From NCBI GenBank assembly GCA_020852815.1, contig JADZAN010000028.1, forward strand, positions 124,001 to 188,000: 64,000 nucleotides of DNA. The letters run 5' to 3'. Under the pieces are notes generated by a model. The model was not told the origin of the DNA. It did no database searches and saw only the letters and a list, made by a program, of their open reading frames with translations. Shown piece after piece: positions 36,915 to 45,586 of the stretch. The position numbers and the translations under genes are program-made. The number at the start of each line of letters is the position of its first letter. Positions within the stretch are counted from its first letter, which is position 1. The DNA comes from Gemmatimonadaceae bacterium. Lineage in GTDB: Bacteria; Gemmatimonadota; Gemmatimonadetes; Gemmatimonadales; Gemmatimonadaceae.

Positions 36915-38656
36915 GTGGTCGCGCGAGCCGGAGTGGAGCGATGCGCCGCCAACGCTCGCCGCGAGACGGGCAGCAACTCGCCTGGCGTCGGGGCGCCGTG
37001 CGTCGGGGTGCCTAACGTTCGCGCCACATCGGCACGCAGCTGCCGGTCGATCCAGCGATGCAGCGTCGCGAACACCCGTCGGACCAGCGGGGCGCCGCGC
37101 ATCGCGTCGCGTTGGAAATCGAGCATCTCGTCACGAATGGCTGGCTGGTATTGCAGGATCCCCTCGTAGAACAGCGTGGCGTCGAGCGATACGCGCCGCT
37201 CGACCAGTTCGTTCGCGAGCCACCGCACATGATGCCCCACCTCGCTGCAGGACATCGTCGTGTGCGCCCAGTAGGGCGAGACAGTTCGTGGATTCGCGTG
37301 CGTCACCAGCCCGTGGCGCGCGGCGAGATCGGGAGCGAGGATGGGGACCGTCGCCACGCGCGTCGAGAAGGTGGCCAGGAAGTGGAAGTCGGGGGATGAC
37401 GCGACCAGCATGTCGCGCGTGGCCTCGAGCGTCGCGCGCGTCTCGCCCGGGAAGCCGACGATGAGTGAGATGACGGTCGTGAGCCCCGCGTCGCGGCAGG
37501 TCGCCAGCGCGCGTGCATTGTCGCGCGCCGTCGTGCGCTTCTGCATGCGGTCGAGCTGCCCCTGGTCTCCCGACTCGATCCCGATTTGCACCTGGATGCA
37601 CCCCGCCGCACGCATGGCGCGCACGACGTCCGCGTCCAGCAGGTCATCGGCGCGGGCATAGCAGATCCACTTGATGCCGATGTTGCGCCTGACGAGCTCG
37701 TCGCAGAACTCGAGCAGCCGGCGCGTGGGCATGGTGAAGAGCGAGTCCAGGCAGGTGATGTACTCCACGCCCAGCGTGGTGGCGTAATGTTCCCAGTCGT
37801 CGGCCATGCGCCGGGCGGAGCGCGTGCGGAACTTCGTGTCGTCGAAGAGGTACGGATAGTTGCAGAAGGCACACCGATACGGGCAGCCGCGCACGCTCTC
37901 GTAGTGGATCATGCGATAGCGCTCTCCGCGGCGTCGCGCGACCAGCCCCCAGTCGGGGCGGTCGAGTGCGTCGAGGGAAAGCGTGGCTGGCACTCCGCTG
38001 AACAGCACCCGCGTCGGGCCAGCGCCCTGGAGCCGCCCGCGCTCCGGCGGGACCAACGTGCGAAAGCCGGAGCGAATCCACTCGGCGAGGGCCGGAACGA
38101 GTGACTCTCCGTATCCCACTGCGAGGATGTCGATGAGTGGCGACCCGTCCCATTGCAGGTGCAGCGTTCCGGCGAGTGCGCCGCCCACGACGATACGATT
38201 CCAGGGACGCTTGAGGCGCACCAGCAAGGGCTCCAGCTCGCTCAGGTCGCGGAGGAACGTTGCCGATGCGAAGACCACGTCGCACGCGCGCAGCTTCGCG
38301 TCGCTGTTGTCGGTGCCGCGCAGCAGGTCGTCGAAGGTGAGGAGCTCGAAGTCGATTCCCTCGCGGGCGAGCGCCGTGGCGAGCACGACTTCGGTGAGCT
38401 CGGGGGTGGCGACGTTCTCGCGCGTTTCGAGCAGCGCGCGCATTTCCGGCGACAACCGCTGACGATGCCGACGCGCGTGCAGCCGGCCGAGCAGCACCGA
38501 CTCGGCGACCGTCGCCTTTACCTTGGCTTCCAGCCACGCGTGCTGGGCGTGGCGCGCCTGCACCACCTGTTTCCACAGCGCGCGAAGCAGGCTTCCTTCG
38601 CGCGCCGACAGGTAGCTCCCCGTGACGATGAGGACCTTCACTGGCGCAGATGCCAT
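36911..38656 (-). CDS. B12-binding-type radical SAM protein (1)
   Basis: A 581-residue radical SAM enzyme. The 4Fe-4S motif is C258-x3-C262-x2-C265 (RGCPYRCAFCNYPY). The ~240 residues before it form a Rossmann-like domain in the position of the cobalamin-binding domain (VKVLIVTGSYLS, ACDVVFASATF, RIVVGGALAGT, ILAVGYGESL), but no DxHxxG cobalt-ligand motif is visible, so B12 binding is uncertain. After the cluster come ITCLDSLFTMP, QIGIESGDQGQLDRM and IVGFPGETRATLE, usual for the class. The ATG before ASAPVKVL was chosen; the upstream extension is Arg-rich filler. It heads the minus-strand arm of the divergent locus. Reaction unknown. Confidence 0.9.
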   Translation of the reverse strand: MASAPVKVLIVTGSYLSAREGSLLRALWKQVVQARHAQHAWLEAKVKATVAESVLLGRLHARRHRQRLSPEMRALLETRENVATPELTEVVLATALAREGIDFELLTFDDLLRGTDNSDAKLRACDVVFASATFLRDLSELEPLLVRLKRPWNRIVVGGALAGTLHLQWDGSPLIDILAVGYGESLVPALAEWIRSGFRTLVPPERGRLQGAGPTRVLFSGVPATLSLDALDRPDWGLVARRRGERYRMIHYESVRGCPYRCAFCNYPYLFDDTKFRTRSARRMADDWEHYATTLGVEYITCLDSLFTMPTRRLLEFCDELVRRNIGIKWICYARADDLLDADVVRAMRAAGCIQVQIGIESGDQGQLDRMQKRTTARDNARALATCRDAGLTTVISLIVGFPGETRATLEATRDMLVASSPDFHFLATFSTRVATVPILAPDLAARHGLVTHANPRTVSPYWAHTTMSCSEVGHHVRWLANELVERRVSLDATLFYEGILQYQPAIRDEMLDFQRDAMRGAPLVRRVFATLHRWIDRQLRADVARTLGTPTHGAPTPGELLPVSRRALAAHRSTPARATT

Positions 38657-38768
38657 GGCGATACGATGCGGCGCATCGCCTCCTGGCGACAGGGGAACGC
38701 GCCGCGCGGATCGCGGCATTCATCCGCGCGGTGGCGCGTGACATGTGCGCACAGGTCCCGGCGTCGAC

Positions 38769-38796
38769 TTGCCGTCATCCGTCGAAGTGGTAGAAT
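38769..38796 (+). promoter_or_regulatory. Sigma-70-like promoter for the radical SAM/GH3 operon
   Basis: TTGCCG and TAGAAT are separated by 16 bases in the 179-bp divergent gap. The -10 box ends 39 bases before the GTG start of the plus-strand operon. Boxes this close to consensus stand out in sequence this rich in G+C. I see no equally good pair for the minus-strand arm. Confidence 0.5.
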
Positions 38797-38835
38797 CGCC
38801 CAAGGCGCCCCTCTCTCCCTGAGGCCGAGGTCGAC

Positions 38836-40335
38836 GTGAACGATCTTGACGCGAGGCATGACTCCAGCGGTTCCAGCGGTTCCAACGGCTCCAGCGGCGC
38901 GCGCGGCGCCGGCGCCACGTCGGCGCGACCGCTGCGTATTGCGCTCATATCGCCCAAGGGGCCGCTCTACCGGCATCGCGGCGGGATCTGGAAGAAGTCG
39001 CTGCGTTACCAGCCGCTCACGCTCACCACGCTCGCCGCGCTCGTTCCGCGCGACGTGCCGCACAGCATCGTCCTCTTCGATGAGGGGATCACCGACGTTC
39101 CGCTCGACCTCGACGTCGACCTGATCGGCATCACCGTCATCACGGGGACGGCGGTGCGCGCGTATGAACTGGCCGATCGTTTTCGCGCCCGCGGGATCAC
39201 CGTGGTGCTGGGCGGGCCGCATGTCACGCTGATCCCCGACGACGCGCAGCCGCACGCCGACGCAATCGTCGTCGGATACGCGGAGGAGAGCTGGCCGCAA
39301 CTCCTGCGCGACGTGCGCGATGGCACGCTGGTGCCGCGCTACGTACAGCGCCCGGGGCTCGACATCGGCGGGCAACCGTTTCCCCGGCGTGAGCTCCTCC
39401 CCAGCGCGCACTTCCTCACCAACAATGTCTTCGAGGCCACGCGCGGCTGCGTGCACCCATGCGAGTTCTGCGTCGTTCCCACCGCGTGGGGACGCAAGCC
39501 GTACCAGAAGCCGGTGCACGAAGTGGTCGCCGACATCCGGCAGCACGGCGCGCGCAAGCTCATCTTCGTCGACCTCAACATCATTGCCGACCGTCGCTAC
39601 GCCGTGGAGCTGTTCACCGCGCTCATCCCGTTGCGGCTGCAATGGTACGGGTTGTCGACGGTGCTGCTGGCGGACGACGATGAACTGCTCGCCCTCGCGC
39701 AGCGGAGCGGGTGCACCGGACTGCTCATGGGGCTCGAGTCGCTCTCGACGACGAACCTCAGGGGAAACCGCAAGGGGTTCAACTCTCCCGAGCAGTACGC
39801 CCGCGTGGTGGAACGCTTGCACGCGCACGGGATCGCGCTGCAAGGGTGCTTTGTCTTCGGCCTCGATGACGACACGCCGGACGTCTTCCTCAAGACGGCG
39901 GAGTTCGCGGTGGAGGCGCGGATCGACCTCCCGCGCTTTGCCGTCGTGACCCCCTTTCCCAACACGCCGCTCTACAAGCGCCTGGACGCGGAGGGGCGCA
40001 TCCTCACCAGGAACTGGGAGCTGTACGACGCGCAGCACGTCGTGTTCCAACCCAGGCACATGAGCGTGCGGGAGTTGCAGCTGGGGATCGAGGCGGCATG
40101 GAAGCACGCCTACAGCTATCGCTCCATCTGGCGACGCCTGCGCCATTCGCCGGCGCCATGGCCGGTGCGCATCGGGACCAACCTGGGGTATCGCTTCTAC
40201 GCCAACAACCTGTCGCGCTTCTACAACTGCGACTGGATCATCGGGCGCGCGCCCTCCGCGCAGCGCATGCCGCCGCCGGCAGGTACAACGCCTATCCCTG
40301 AGTCGGTGGCGCGCGAGCCGGAGGCGGTGTCGTGA
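38836..40335 (+). CDS. B12-binding-type radical SAM protein (2)
   Basis: A 499-residue radical SAM protein, first gene of the plus-strand operon. An N-terminal Ser/Gly-rich stretch (residues 9-27) is followed by a Rossmann-like domain (LRIALISPKGPLY, VDLIGITVITGTA, VVLGGPHVTLIPDDA, AIVVGYAEESWP) and the cluster motif C205-x3-C209-x2-C212 (RGCVHPCEFCVVP). Later LLMGLESLSTTNL, GCFVFGLDDDTPDVF and TPFPNTPLYKRLDAEGRIL match the hopanoid/B12-type radical SAM group with a DUF4070-like C-terminus. No DxHxxG is seen. GTG start. Its stop overlaps the next GTG (GTGA). Similar enzymes methylate, cyclise or rearrange unactivated carbons; the substrate is unknown. Confidence 0.9.
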   Translation: MNDLDARHDSSGSSGSNGSSGARGAGATSARPLRIALISPKGPLYRHRGGIWKKSLRYQPLTLTTLAALVPRDVPHSIVLFDEGITDVPLDLDVDLIGITVITGTAVRAYELADRFRARGITVVLGGPHVTLIPDDAQPHADAIVVGYAEESWPQLLRDVRDGTLVPRYVQRPGLDIGGQPFPRRELLPSAHFLTNNVFEATRGCVHPCEFCVVPTAWGRKPYQKPVHEVVADIRQHGARKLIFVDLNIIADRRYAVELFTALIPLRLQWYGLSTVLLADDDELLALAQRSGCTGLLMGLESLSTTNLRGNRKGFNSPEQYARVVERLHAHGIALQGCFVFGLDDDTPDVFLKTAEFAVEARIDLPRFAVVTPFPNTPLYKRLDAEGRILTRNWELYDAQHVVFQPRHMSVRELQLGIEAAWKHAYSYRSIWRRLRHSPAPWPVRIGTNLGYRFYANNLSRFYNCDWIIGRAPSAQRMPPPAGTTPIPESVAREPEAVS

Positions 40336-41705
40336 CCGCGTCACGGGCCATGCGCCTCACCATCGTGCACCCCTGCGTCGGGCGCATTCCGGGGCAGAAG
40401 TACATCCGCACCTGGCAGATGGAACCGCTCCCCGCGGCCACGCTCGCCGGGCTCACGCCGCGCGATGTCGAGGTGCGCTTCCACGACGACCGCATGGAGC
40501 GCATCCCGTTCGACGAGCCCACCGACCTGGTCGCGATCAGCGTCGAGACGTACACGGCCAAGCGCGCGTACCAGATCGCCAGCGAGTATCGCCAGCGCAA
40601 GGTGCCGGTGGTAATGGGGGGCTTTCACGCCTCGCTCTGCCCGGACGAGGTGGCAACGTACGCCGAGTCGGTCGTGGTGGGAGAGGCCGAGCAGTTGTGG
40701 CCAATGGTGGTGGACGATGCCCGTCACGGCCAGCTGCAAAAGTTCTATCGCGCAGCGGGACGGTCGTCGCTGGCGGGGCTGCGCCCGGATCGCTCGATCT
40801 TCCGCGGGAAGCGCTACCTCCCCATCGGACTGGTCGAGGCGGGGCGGGGGTGTCACTTCTCGTGCGAGTTCTGCGCGGTACAGACGGTCTTCGAGGCCTC
40901 GCAGACGCGACGCCCCATCGACCAGATCCTCGCCGAGGTGCGCGCGCTCAAGGACGAGAAGAAGCTCTTCTTCTTCGTCGACGACAACATCACCTCCAAC
41001 CTGCGGCAGGCCAAGGAGTTCTTCCGCGCCCTCATCCCGTTAGGCATCCGATGGGTGAGCCAGGCCAGCATCAACGCCGCGCACGACGAGGAGTTCCTCG
41101 ATCTCCTCAAGCGCAGCGGGTGCCAGGGCGTGCTCATCGGCTTCGAGAGCCTCGACCCGGCCAACCTCGAGTCGATGAACAAGCGCTTCAACACCGCCAA
41201 GGGAGGGTTCGAGCAGGCGTTAGGCAACCTGCGGCGCCACGGAATCCGCGTGTACGGGACCTTCATCTTCGGCTACGACGGCGACACGCCGGCGAGCTTT
41301 GCCCCCACGGTCTCGTTCGCGCAGTCGCACGCCTTCTACATCGCCGCCTTCAACCACCTCACCCCGTTCCCCGCAACGCCGCTGTACCAGCGCCTGGCGC
41401 GCGAGGGGCGGCTCCTCTACGACGCCTGGTGGATGGACGATCGCTACAGCTACAACCGCATCCCCTTCACGCCGCGCGGCATGTCGCCTGACGAGTTGCA
41501 GCGCTCGTGCCTCGCGGCTCGGCGCACGTTCTACGGCTGGCCCAGCATCCTCAGGCGGAGCCTGGACCCCGTGAACCGCGGCAACGGCTTCATGTGGCGC
41601 AACTTCTACATGATCAACGCGATGCACCGCGCCGACGTGAGCCTGCGCGACCACTACCCACTGGGAGACATGGCATGGCAGGGGGCGCTGCGGCCGGCGC
41701 ACTGA
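40332..41705 (+). CDS. B12-binding-type radical SAM protein (3)
   Basis: A 457-residue paralogue of the preceding protein with the same architecture: Rossmann-like N-domain (MRLTIVHPCVGRIPG, LVAISVETYTAKRAY, VVMGGFHASLCPDEV, SVVVGEAEQLWP), cluster C174-x3-C178-x2-C181 (GCHFSCEFCAVQ), FFFVDDNITSNLRQAK, LIGFESLDPANLESM and GTFIFGYDGDTP. The ending (MWRNFYMINAMHRADVSLRDHYPLG) differs from its neighbour. GTG start overlaps the upstream TGA, so translation is coupled. Having two such enzymes in tandem suggests two successive radical steps on one scaffold; that is inference. Confidence 0.9.
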   Translation: MTASRAMRLTIVHPCVGRIPGQKYIRTWQMEPLPAATLAGLTPRDVEVRFHDDRMERIPFDEPTDLVAISVETYTAKRAYQIASEYRQRKVPVVMGGFHASLCPDEVATYAESVVVGEAEQLWPMVVDDARHGQLQKFYRAAGRSSLAGLRPDRSIFRGKRYLPIGLVEAGRGCHFSCEFCAVQTVFEASQTRRPIDQILAEVRALKDEKKLFFFVDDNITSNLRQAKEFFRALIPLGIRWVSQASINAAHDEEFLDLLKRSGCQGVLIGFESLDPANLESMNKRFNTAKGGFEQALGNLRRHGIRVYGTFIFGYDGDTPASFAPTVSFAQSHAFYIAAFNHLTPFPATPLYQRLAREGRLLYDAWWMDDRYSYNRIPFTPRGMSPDELQRSCLAARRTFYGWPSILRRSLDPVNRGNGFMWRNFYMINAMHRADVSLRDHYPLGDMAWQGALRPAH

Positions 41706-42892
41706 CCGCGCCCGTGCCTGACGACGGCACGTCGGTGCGCCCCGTCGTCACCTCCGTCGTGCGTGACGACGATGCGGCGATTCGCGCTCTCCTGCGCGCG
41801 TCGGTCATTCCCGGCGCGGTGCGCGTTGCCTTCACTCGCGAGCCGGACTACTTCGCCGGCGACGCGCTGGCCGGCGGCGAGGATCACGCCGTGGTCGCGC
41901 GTCACGGCGGCCGCCTGGTGGGATTGGGGCGATGCAGCGTGTACCCGCTCTTTCGCAACGGCGCCCCGGCGCGCGTGGCGTACCTGGGGGAACTGCGCCT
42001 CGCGCCCGGGACGGCCAACGGCGTGCGACTCCTGCGCGACGGCTATGCCGCGCTCGCCGAGTCGGTGGGCGAGGTGGAGGCCTGCTTCACGAGCATCACG
42101 AACGACAATGTGCGCGCCCGCTCCGTGCTGGAGCGCGGCGGGCGACTCGGCTTGCCGGCCTACGCGCCGATTGCATCGCTGGTGACGCTGGTGGCGCCGG
42201 TGGCGCCGGTGGCGCTGGTGGCGCCGGCAGCACCGCTGGCGCCGGCCGCGGGGTTCGCGATGGCGGCACCGGTGCGCTCGGCGCACCCGCCACACCACGT
42301 TGCGGCTGGCGGCGCCGACCGGCGCGCGGATGTCGCCGACGGTTTGGCTTTCCTTGCCCGGCACGCGCCCGACAGGCAGCTCGCGCTGCAGTGGGACGAT
42401 GACCGGCTGGCGCGCCTGGCGCGACACGGCTTCACCGGCGACGATCTCGTGATTGTCCGGCGTGGGGGTGCCGTCGTGGCGGCAGGGGGGATATGGGACC
42501 AGCGTCCGTTCCGGCAGGTGGTGGTGGACGGCTACGCCGCTGCGTTGCAGCTGGCGCGGCCCGCGGTCAACCTGTGGTGTCGCCTCACGCGGCGCCCCGC
42601 ACTCCCGCCGCCGGGGAGCGTGCTGGCGCAGGGGGCGCTCCTCGGCGCCACGGTGTCGGCACCCGGCGATTGGCGCGTGCTTTGGCCGGCGCTGCAGGCG
42701 TGCGCGCGCGCCAGGGGGATCGCCTGGCTCACCGTCGCGCGCGACGCACGCGATCCCGAACTCCCGGTGCTGCGCGCGCTCACGCGTGCGCGCGAGTATC
42801 ACACCACGCTGTACGACGTGGCGCTGGGGCGGCGGTCGCCGGCCGCTGCGTGGGACTCACGCCTGGTACGCCCGGAGGTCGGGCTCCTGTGA
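41675..42892 (+). CDS. GNAT-like N-acyltransferase with Ala/Pro/Val linker
   Basis: A 405-residue protein. Residues about 25-165 look like a GNAT acyltransferase (RDDDAAIRALLRAS, DHAVVARHGGRLVGLGRCSVYP, VAYLGELRLAPGTANGVRLLRDGY, SITNDNVRARSVLERGG). A low-complexity linker encoded by tandem GTGGCGCCG units (near 42184-42250) then leads to a second domain with AGGIWDQRPFRQVVVDGYA and a C-terminal TLYDVALG. Two GNAT-fold halves are plausible. The ATG lies 31 bases inside the preceding gene; a GTG 13 codons later is an alternative. In the operon it could transfer an acyl group onto, or from, the radical SAM product. Acyl donor unknown. Confidence 0.75.
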   Translation: MAGGAAAGALTAPVPDDGTSVRPVVTSVVRDDDAAIRALLRASVIPGAVRVAFTREPDYFAGDALAGGEDHAVVARHGGRLVGLGRCSVYPLFRNGAPARVAYLGELRLAPGTANGVRLLRDGYAALAESVGEVEACFTSITNDNVRARSVLERGGRLGLPAYAPIASLVTLVAPVAPVALVAPAAPLAPAAGFAMAAPVRSAHPPHHVAAGGADRRADVADGLAFLARHAPDRQLALQWDDDRLARLARHGFTGDDLVIVRRGGAVVAAGGIWDQRPFRQVVVDGYAAALQLARPAVNLWCRLTRRPALPPPGSVLAQGALLGATVSAPGDWRVLWPALQACARARGIAWLTVARDARDPELPVLRALTRAREYHTTLYDVALGRRSPAAAWDSRLVRPEVGLL

Positions 42893-43734
42893 CGCTCTCC
42901 CTCACCCCCGATATCCCTGCGTTGCAGGTGGCGGGCGACGTGGCCGATTCGGTTCTCCGCTCCGCACTGGGCGCCAGTGAACGGCACGAGCTGTTTGCGC
43001 TCCTCGACCGCCACTTCGAGGGCGTGACCCCCGTGCAGTTCGCGCGCGACCTCGAGGAGAAGGACTGGGTGCTGCGCATCCGACGCGAGGGCCGGCTCGT
43101 GGGTTTCACGACGTTGCAGCTGTACAGCGCGACGATCGACGGAACGTGCGCACAGGTGCTGTACTCCGGCGATACGATCGTGGCTCCCGAGGCGTGGACA
43201 TCGCCGGTGCTGGCACGCGGGTGGATCGCCCTCGTGCGGGCGCTGCAGCAGGTGCAACCGGGCGAGCGGTGGTACTGGCTCCTGCTCTCGTCGGGCTTTC
43301 GTACGTATCGCTTTCTCCCTGTTTTCTGGCGCGACTTCTGGCCGCGCCACGACGCCGAGGCGCCGGCAGGAGTGCGCGAGACGCTGAATGCGCTGGCGAC
43401 CGCGCGATTCGGGGAGTCGTATGATGCGCGCGCCGGCGTGGTGCGCTTCGCGCATCCTCAGCGGCTGCGTGGCGCGCTGGCCGACATTCCCGACGGTCGC
43501 ACCGACGATCCGCACGTGCGCTACTTCCTGGCCCGCAACCCGGGATGGAGGGCGGGCGATGAACTCGTCTGTCTCACCGAGTTGAGCGACGCGAACCTTA
43601 CGGCTGCGGGATTGCGCATGGTACGCAGCGATGCGCGCCGCTCGTCGCTGTCAACCTCGCTGGAATCAGCAGCGCAAGCACCAGCGCAAGCACCACCGCT
43701 GGCACTCACACAAGTACCGCCGGCGGCACCGTGA
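42889..43734 (+). CDS. Unrecognised protein, possibly acyltransferase-like
   Basis: A 281-residue protein I cannot place in a named family. ALLDRHFEGVTPVQFARDLEEKDWVLRIRREGRLVGFTTLQLYSA resembles the first half of a GNAT-like fold, and RWYWLLLSSGFRTYRFLPVFWRDFWP is a distinctive aromatic-rich block. The last 30 residues are an Ala/Pro/Gln tail (AQAPAQAPPLALTQVPPAAP). No signal peptide or membrane helix. The GTG start overlaps the previous TGA and its own TGA overlaps the next GTG, so it is made together with its neighbours and is likely a pathway component. Confidence 0.7.
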   Translation: MTLSLTPDIPALQVAGDVADSVLRSALGASERHELFALLDRHFEGVTPVQFARDLEEKDWVLRIRREGRLVGFTTLQLYSATIDGTCAQVLYSGDTIVAPEAWTSPVLARGWIALVRALQQVQPGERWYWLLLSSGFRTYRFLPVFWRDFWPRHDAEAPAGVRETLNALATARFGESYDARAGVVRFAHPQRLRGALADIPDGRTDDPHVRYFLARNPGWRAGDELVCLTELSDANLTAAGLRMVRSDARRSSLSTSLESAAQAPAQAPPLALTQVPPAAP

Positions 43735-45440
43735 CCATCGGCGCCACGGTGGCCAATGCGTTATGGTTGGCATCGATGCGCCCGGCGGCGCGTGCGTTCG
43801 AGCGCGCGCTCGACCAGCCGGGCGCCGCGCAGTGGCGCTGGCTCGCTCGCCAGTTGCAGCTGCATGCCTCCAGCGAGTTTGGCCAGGCACGCGAGTTCGG
43901 GCGCATCGACTCGCCGCGGACGTATGCGCGCGCCGTGGAGCTGTGCACCTACGACGACCTCGCCCCACACATCGCGCGCATTGGTGCCGGGGTGCGCGAC
44001 GTCCTGGCCACGGGGCGCGTGACGCACCTGGCCCCGACGAGCGGCTCCACCGGCGCGCGAAAGCTCATTCCGTTCAACGCCGAGTTGCAGCGAGGCTTCA
44101 GCGCCGCCGTGGGCGCGTGGATGCACGACCTCGTGCGCCAGCGCCCGGCGCTGGTCGGCGGTCCCGCCTATTGGTCCATCTCCCCGCTGGTGGAGGAAGC
44201 TGCGGAGGAGAGCAACGCAGCGCGCACCGCGCGGGGCGCCGCGCAGTGCGTCCCACCCGGCGCCGACGAATGCGACGTGCCACACGCCGCCATCCCGATC
44301 GGATTCGCCGACGACGCCGACTACCTCGGCGCGGGCGCTGCATGGCTCGTGCGGCAGGCGATGGCCGCACCGTCATCGCTGCGACACGTACGCGACATGC
44401 AGGCCTTCTGGCGCCTGACCGCGCTCGCGCTCCTCCGCCGGCGGGGGCTGCGGCTCATCTCGGCATGGCATCCGTCGTTTGTCGACATCCTGATGGACGC
44501 GGCCAGCAACGCGTGGGAGGAACTGCTGGATGCCATCGCGAGCGGCACGTGTCCGTGGATCGCCGCGCTCCCGCCCGGCGCACGCGCTGGCTGGACGACA
44601 TCTCCCGACCCTCACCGCGCCGATGAACTGCGCCGCCTGGGACGCGACTCGTGGCCGTCGTGGTGGCCGCAGCTTCAGGTGATCAGTTGCTGGGGAGAGC
44701 AGGGCGCCGAAGCAGGGTGGCGCTCCATTGCACGCCACGTGTCGGCGCATGCATCACACGTGTTGGTGCAGCCAAAGGGGCTCCTCGCCACCGAGGGCGT
44801 GGTGACAGTTCCCCATGGGATGACCCATGTGCTCGCGCTCAATTCGCACTTCTTCGAGTTTCTCGATCGCGACGGGAACGTTCGCTTGGCGCAGGAGCTG
44901 AATCGCGGCGGTGAGTACGAGGTCGTGCTGAGCAATGGCGGCGGGCTGTGGCGCTATCGCCTGGGCGACATGGTGGCGTGCACCGGCCACCTCAAGGCAA
45001 CTCCCACGCTGCAGTTCCTGGGTCGCGCCGGACAGGTGAGCGACCTTCGCGGTGAGAAGCTCAGCGAGCCCTTCGTGGCACGAGCGCTGCGCGGCGCATG
45101 GGAGGGGGGTGAAATGCCCGCTTATGTCGCGCTCCGCGCGTGGAACGATGGGGCGGCAGCCGGCTACGAGCTGCTCGTGGCAGAAGAAGCGCGCGCCGAC
45201 GGCGCCAACGCGCGTGATGCCGCACACGAGGCGCGCCTGCGCCACTTGGAGCGCGCGCTGTGCGAGAACCCGCACTACGCCCTGGCTCGCCGGCTCGGCC
45301 AGCTGCAACCGCTGCGGGAGCGCTCGGTGCCGCGCGACGCCGCGCGTGACGATCTGTGGTCGCACCCCGGGCGCCTGGGCGATGCAAAGCCTCGCCTCCT
45401 GCTCCCTGCGGTGGAGCGGCGCATCGCACCGGACGGCTGA
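43731..45440 (+). CDS. GH3-family adenylate-forming enzyme
   Basis: A 569-residue member of the GH3 family, known in plants as acyl-acid-amido synthetases that adenylate a carboxylate (auxin, jasmonate) and join it to an amino acid. The phosphate-binding loop is T103-S104-G105-S106-T107-G108 (APTSGSTGARKLIPF). Further GH3 landmarks are QVISCWGEQGAEAGWRS, LLATEGVVTVP, NRGGEYEVVLSNGGGLWRYRLGDMV and LRGEKLSEPFV. Bacterial members are poorly characterised. As the last gene of the operon it may activate the acid made by the radical SAM steps and pass it to an amine; the GNAT-like proteins could be partners. GTG start within a GTGA overlap. Confidence 0.9.
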   Translation: MTIGATVANALWLASMRPAARAFERALDQPGAAQWRWLARQLQLHASSEFGQAREFGRIDSPRTYARAVELCTYDDLAPHIARIGAGVRDVLATGRVTHLAPTSGSTGARKLIPFNAELQRGFSAAVGAWMHDLVRQRPALVGGPAYWSISPLVEEAAEESNAARTARGAAQCVPPGADECDVPHAAIPIGFADDADYLGAGAAWLVRQAMAAPSSLRHVRDMQAFWRLTALALLRRRGLRLISAWHPSFVDILMDAASNAWEELLDAIASGTCPWIAALPPGARAGWTTSPDPHRADELRRLGRDSWPSWWPQLQVISCWGEQGAEAGWRSIARHVSAHASHVLVQPKGLLATEGVVTVPHGMTHVLALNSHFFEFLDRDGNVRLAQELNRGGEYEVVLSNGGGLWRYRLGDMVACTGHLKATPTLQFLGRAGQVSDLRGEKLSEPFVARALRGAWEGGEMPAYVALRAWNDGAAAGYELLVAEEARADGANARDAAHEARLRHLERALCENPHYALARRLGQLQPLRERSVPRDAARDDLWSHPGRLGDAKPRLLLPAVERRIAPDG

Positions 45441-45586
45441 GTTGTGCCGGGCGGACCGCGACGCGCGCACGGCTCGTCGCGGCCTCCCGTGCGGCGCGTC
45501 CCTGCTAGCTCGTCGCGCGCTCCTGCGTCGTATGAATGCGCCCGCCCCCGAGTACGTGCCACGGGCGCCGACACTCCAGTTGTCCC

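Noticed and set aside
38836-41705. Radical SAM proteins as bacteriochlorophyll (BchE-type) enzymes, since phototrophic Gemmatimonadota exist
   Set aside because: No other pigment or reaction-centre gene is in the window and the neighbours (GH3, GNAT-like, Rieske) do not fit that pathway.
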